DNA of 8,237 nucleotides from NCBI GenBank assembly GCA_002470165.1, contig DKNF01000238.1, positions 1 through 8,237 of the forward strand, written 5' to 3'. A program made the translations under genes and the position numbers. The notes beneath the pieces were generated by a model, which was not told the origin of the DNA, did no database searches, and saw only the letters and a program-made list of their open reading frames with translations. Below, in pieces: positions 6,332 to 8,237 of the stretch (positions are counted from its first letter, which is position 1; each line of letters opens with the position of its first letter). The DNA comes from Betaproteobacteria bacterium UBA7395 (GTDB lineage Bacteria > Pseudomonadota > Gammaproteobacteria > Burkholderiales > Rhodocyclaceae).

Positions 6332-7135
6332 ATGAACGATGTCGCCCACTTCGCGGTTTGCCGCGAACCCTTCTATCAGCCGCAAGGCAAGGAGATCGAG
6401 CTGTACGAAGCGGCCTACGCCGCGCGCCTGCCGGTCATGCTCAAGGGGCCGACCGGCTGCGGCAAGTCGCGCTTCGTCGAGTTCATGGCCTGGAAGCTGG
6501 GCCGGCCGCTGATCAGCGTCGCCTGCAACGAGGACATGACCGCCGCCGACCTGGTCGGCCGCTACCTGCTCGACGCCAACGGCACGCGCTGGCAGGACGG
6601 ACCGCTGACTGTCGCCGCCCGCCTCGGCGCGATCTGCTATCTCGACGAAATCGTCGAAGCCCGCCAGGACACGCTGGTGGTCATCCACCCGCTGACCGAT
6701 CACCGGCGCATGCTGCCGCTCGACAAGAAGGGCGAACAGGTCGCAGCCCACCCCGACTTCCAGCTGGTGATTTCCTACAACCCCGGTTACCAGAGCCTGG
6801 TGAAGGATCTCAAGCAATCGACCAAGCAGCGCTTCGCCGCCTTCCAGTTCGACTACCCGGCGCCGGCCCTGGAAAGCGGGATCGTCTGTGCGGAAACCGG
6901 CATTGCCCGCGAGCTGGCCGACCAACTGGTCGACTTCGCCCAGGCCGGCCGCCGCCTCAAGGGACACGGCCTCGACGAAGGCATCTCGACGCGGCTGGTC
7001 GTCTACGCGGCCAGCCTGATCGTCCGCGGCGTCAGCCCGGCCGACGCCTGCCGCATGGCGATGATCCGCCCGATCACCGACGACATCGACCTGATCGACA
7101 GCCTGGATCACGCCATCGCCGCGATCTTTGGCTGA
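6332..7135 (+). CDS. cbbQ: CbbQ, MoxR-family AAA+ ATPase of the RuBisCO activase
   Basis: CbbQ forms AAA+ hexamers that, with the adaptor CbbO, use ATP to remodel inhibited RuBisCO and release tight-binding sugar phosphates. The 267-residue size is typical. Walker A is GPTGCGKS (39-46), Walker B is ICYLDE (101-106), sensor 1 is Asn150 in SYNPGYQ, a probable arginine finger is Arg167 in STKQRF, and sensor 2 is Arg221 in STRL. The small helical lid domain occupies about residues 185-267. AGGAG at 6321-6325 lies six bases before the ATG. It follows cbbM after a terminator hairpin and is only five bases from cbbO. NorQ of nitric oxide reductase is the nearest paralogue family, but the cbbM neighbourhood makes CbbQ the better call. 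Confidence 0.96.
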   Translation: MNDVAHFAVCREPFYQPQGKEIELYEAAYAARLPVMLKGPTGCGKSRFVEFMAWKLGRPLISVACNEDMTAADLVGRYLLDANGTRWQDGPLTVAARLGAICYLDEIVEARQDTLVVIHPLTDHRRMLPLDKKGEQVAAHPDFQLVISYNPGYQSLVKDLKQSTKQRFAAFQFDYPAPALESGIVCAETGIARELADQLVDFAQAGRRLKGHGLDEGISTRLVVYAASLIVRGVSPADACRMAMIRPITDDIDLIDSLDHAIAAIFG

Positions 7136-7140
7136 ACGAC

Positions 7141-8237
7141 ATGGCAGTCCCCGGCCTGCGCAATATTGCCGATGCCCGCCAGCGGCTGATGGCCAGCCCG
7201 GAGTCGCAGGCGGCCTGGGCCGCTCTCGACTGCGGTTTCGCCGTGGTCGCCGATGTTTTCGATGAATGCCTGAGCGCGGCAGGACAGGTGCTGTCGGCGG
7301 CGGAGATGCCGGAATATCTGGCAGCGGCACGCGCCATCGGCAAACTCGGGCGCGGCCCCGAGCCCTTGCTGGCCTTTCTCGAACACTGGCCGGACGTGGC
7401 CCGCCAGGTGCCGCAGGCGCTCGCCCTGCCAGCGCTGATGGCAGCGATCCGCAGCCTGCAGAAATCGCCCAACGCGCCGGCCGTCACCCCGCTGCTGCAG
7501 ACGCTCGCTACCGTCGTCGGTCAGTTGCGCAGCGCCGACGGCCTGGCCGATTACCTGCGCATTGCCCTGGAACTCGCCGACCGGACCTCGGGCTCGATCC
7601 ACGGCCACCAGATCACCGAGCCCAGCCCGGCCTTGCCGGAATTTTTCCGCAGCGCCCCGCAACTGCTGGCCATCGTCCCGCTGGCCGGCGTCCGCCAATG
7701 GATGCTGCAGGGCATCCGCCTGACCGCGCAGCATCCGGCGCAGCAGCGCGACTATTTCGCCTTGCGCACACCGGAGAGCCGTCACCTGCTGGAACGCGAA
7801 CGCAGCGGCACCCTGTTTGCCGATGTCGAGCGCCGCCTGAGCCTGGGCTTGCACGCCCTGTGGGCCGACAACAGCCTGCTCGTTCCCTATTCGACCGCCT
7901 TCGCCGAGCATCGCCAACAGCCTTACCTGGCCGCCGACGGGCTGCGCCTGCCCGACGTACTGAACGACCGCCCCGGCAGCAGCGGCCTGGCACGTTACCG
8001 GCTGATGCTGGCGCACATGGCCGGCCATCGCCGCTGGAGCCAGCCGTTGATCGCCGACAACTGGAGCCCGATGCAACGCCTGGCGGTCGAAGCGCTTGAG
8101 GATGCGCGCATCGACTGCCTGCTGCTGCGGCTTTACCCCGGCCTCACCGCCAGCCTGCTGGCCGCCCACCCGCAACCGCTGCCGGGCAGTTGCGACGCGG
8201 CCAGCGAAAACACCCTGCGCCACCGCCTGACCCGGCT
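7141..8237 (+). CDS. cbbO: CbbO, RuBisCO activase adaptor (N-terminal part, runs off window)
   Basis: CbbO is the adaptor that docks on the CbbQ hexamer and recognises RuBisCO, normally through a C-terminal von Willebrand A domain with a MIDAS metal site. The frame is open from the ATG at 7141 to the window end: 365 codons without a stop. The part seen is the helical NorD/CbbO-type N-terminal region, with family-like segments RDYFALRTPESRHLLERE (residues 204-221) and EALEDARID (318-326). The von Willebrand domain would lie beyond the edge. Only five bases separate it from the cbbQ stop and no strong ribosome site precedes it, so translation is probably coupled to cbbQ. The paralogue NorD has a similar layout, but adjacency to cbbM and cbbQ supports CbbO. 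Confidence 0.92.
   Translation, partial: MAVPGLRNIADARQRLMASPESQAAWAALDCGFAVVADVFDECLSAAGQVLSAAEMPEYLAAARAIGKLGRGPEPLLAFLEHWPDVARQVPQALALPALMAAIRSLQKSPNAPAVTPLLQTLATVVGQLRSADGLADYLRIALELADRTSGSIHGHQITEPSPALPEFFRSAPQLLAIVPLAGVRQWMLQGIRLTAQHPAQQRDYFALRTPESRHLLERERSGTLFADVERRLSLGLHALWADNSLLVPYSTAFAEHRQQPYLAADGLRLPDVLNDRPGSSGLARYRLMLAHMAGHRRWSQPLIADNWSPMQRLAVEALEDARIDCLLLRLYPGLTASLLAAHPQPLPGSCDAASENTLRHRLTR

Noticed and set aside
7108..8223. 371-residue minus-strand frame, and a 277-residue plus-strand frame from 7266
   Set aside because: Both overlap cbbO, whose frame is open from 7141 to the end, matches NorD/CbbO segments and is positioned right after cbbQ. The alternatives are Arg/Pro/Ala- or Gln/Gly/Ala-rich shadows.
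1..8237. Mobile element, CRISPR array, tRNA or rRNA gene
   Set aside because: I saw no transposase or integrase segments, no terminal repeats, no regularly spaced repeats and no tRNA- or rRNA-like sequence on reading either strand.

Overview
This window is a chromosomal Calvin-Benson-Bassham (cbb) carbon-fixation cluster from a GC-rich proteobacterium. Form II RuBisCO with cbbQ/cbbO, a short class I phosphoribulokinase, class I FBPase and CbbY, with tight operon spacing, suggest an autotrophic or facultatively autotrophic betaproteobacterium (Rhodocyclales- or Nitrosomonadales-like). That placement is inferred from protein style and gene order, not from a database match.

Left part, minus strand (1-2400): fbp - prkB - tkt (the last cut by the window edge) run as one operon with gaps of 39 and 31 bases. 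They regenerate ribulose bisphosphate: FBPase and transketolase rebuild pentose phosphates and phosphoribulokinase makes RuBP. Divergent from fbp, a 178-base regulatory region leads to a plus-strand cbbY-type HAD phosphatase (2579-3322), a family that includes the xylulose-1,5-bisphosphate phosphatase that removes a RuBisCO inhibitor.

Middle (3463-4693): a membrane-anchored PAS-GGDEF protein (probable diguanylate cyclase) ends at a strong bidirectional terminator. It converges there with a 33-residue single-pass membrane miniprotein on the minus strand (4592-4693).

Right part, plus strand (4895-8237): cbbM (form II RuBisCO, all checked catalytic residues present), then a terminator-like hairpin, then cbbQ (MoxR-type AAA+ ATPase) and the N-terminal 365 codons of cbbO. 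CbbQ and CbbO form a RuBisCO activase, so the window carries two ways of dealing with inhibited RuBisCO: an activase (CbbQO) and an inhibitor phosphatase (CbbY).

The most interesting non-coding signal is a pair of 23-bp sites, one upstream of fbp and one upstream of cbbM. Both have the form TAA-N7-TGACT-N5-TTA, with TNA triplets exactly 10 bp apart, and both end 60-65 bases before the start codon. They fit the CbbR (LysR-type) pattern TNA-N7-TNA and suggest that one regulator controls both transcription units. No cbbR gene lies in the window. No RNA genes, insertion sequences or CRISPR arrays were seen. The genes are a known system; the less described parts are the miniprotein, the c-di-GMP gene placed inside the cluster, and the matched operator architecture.
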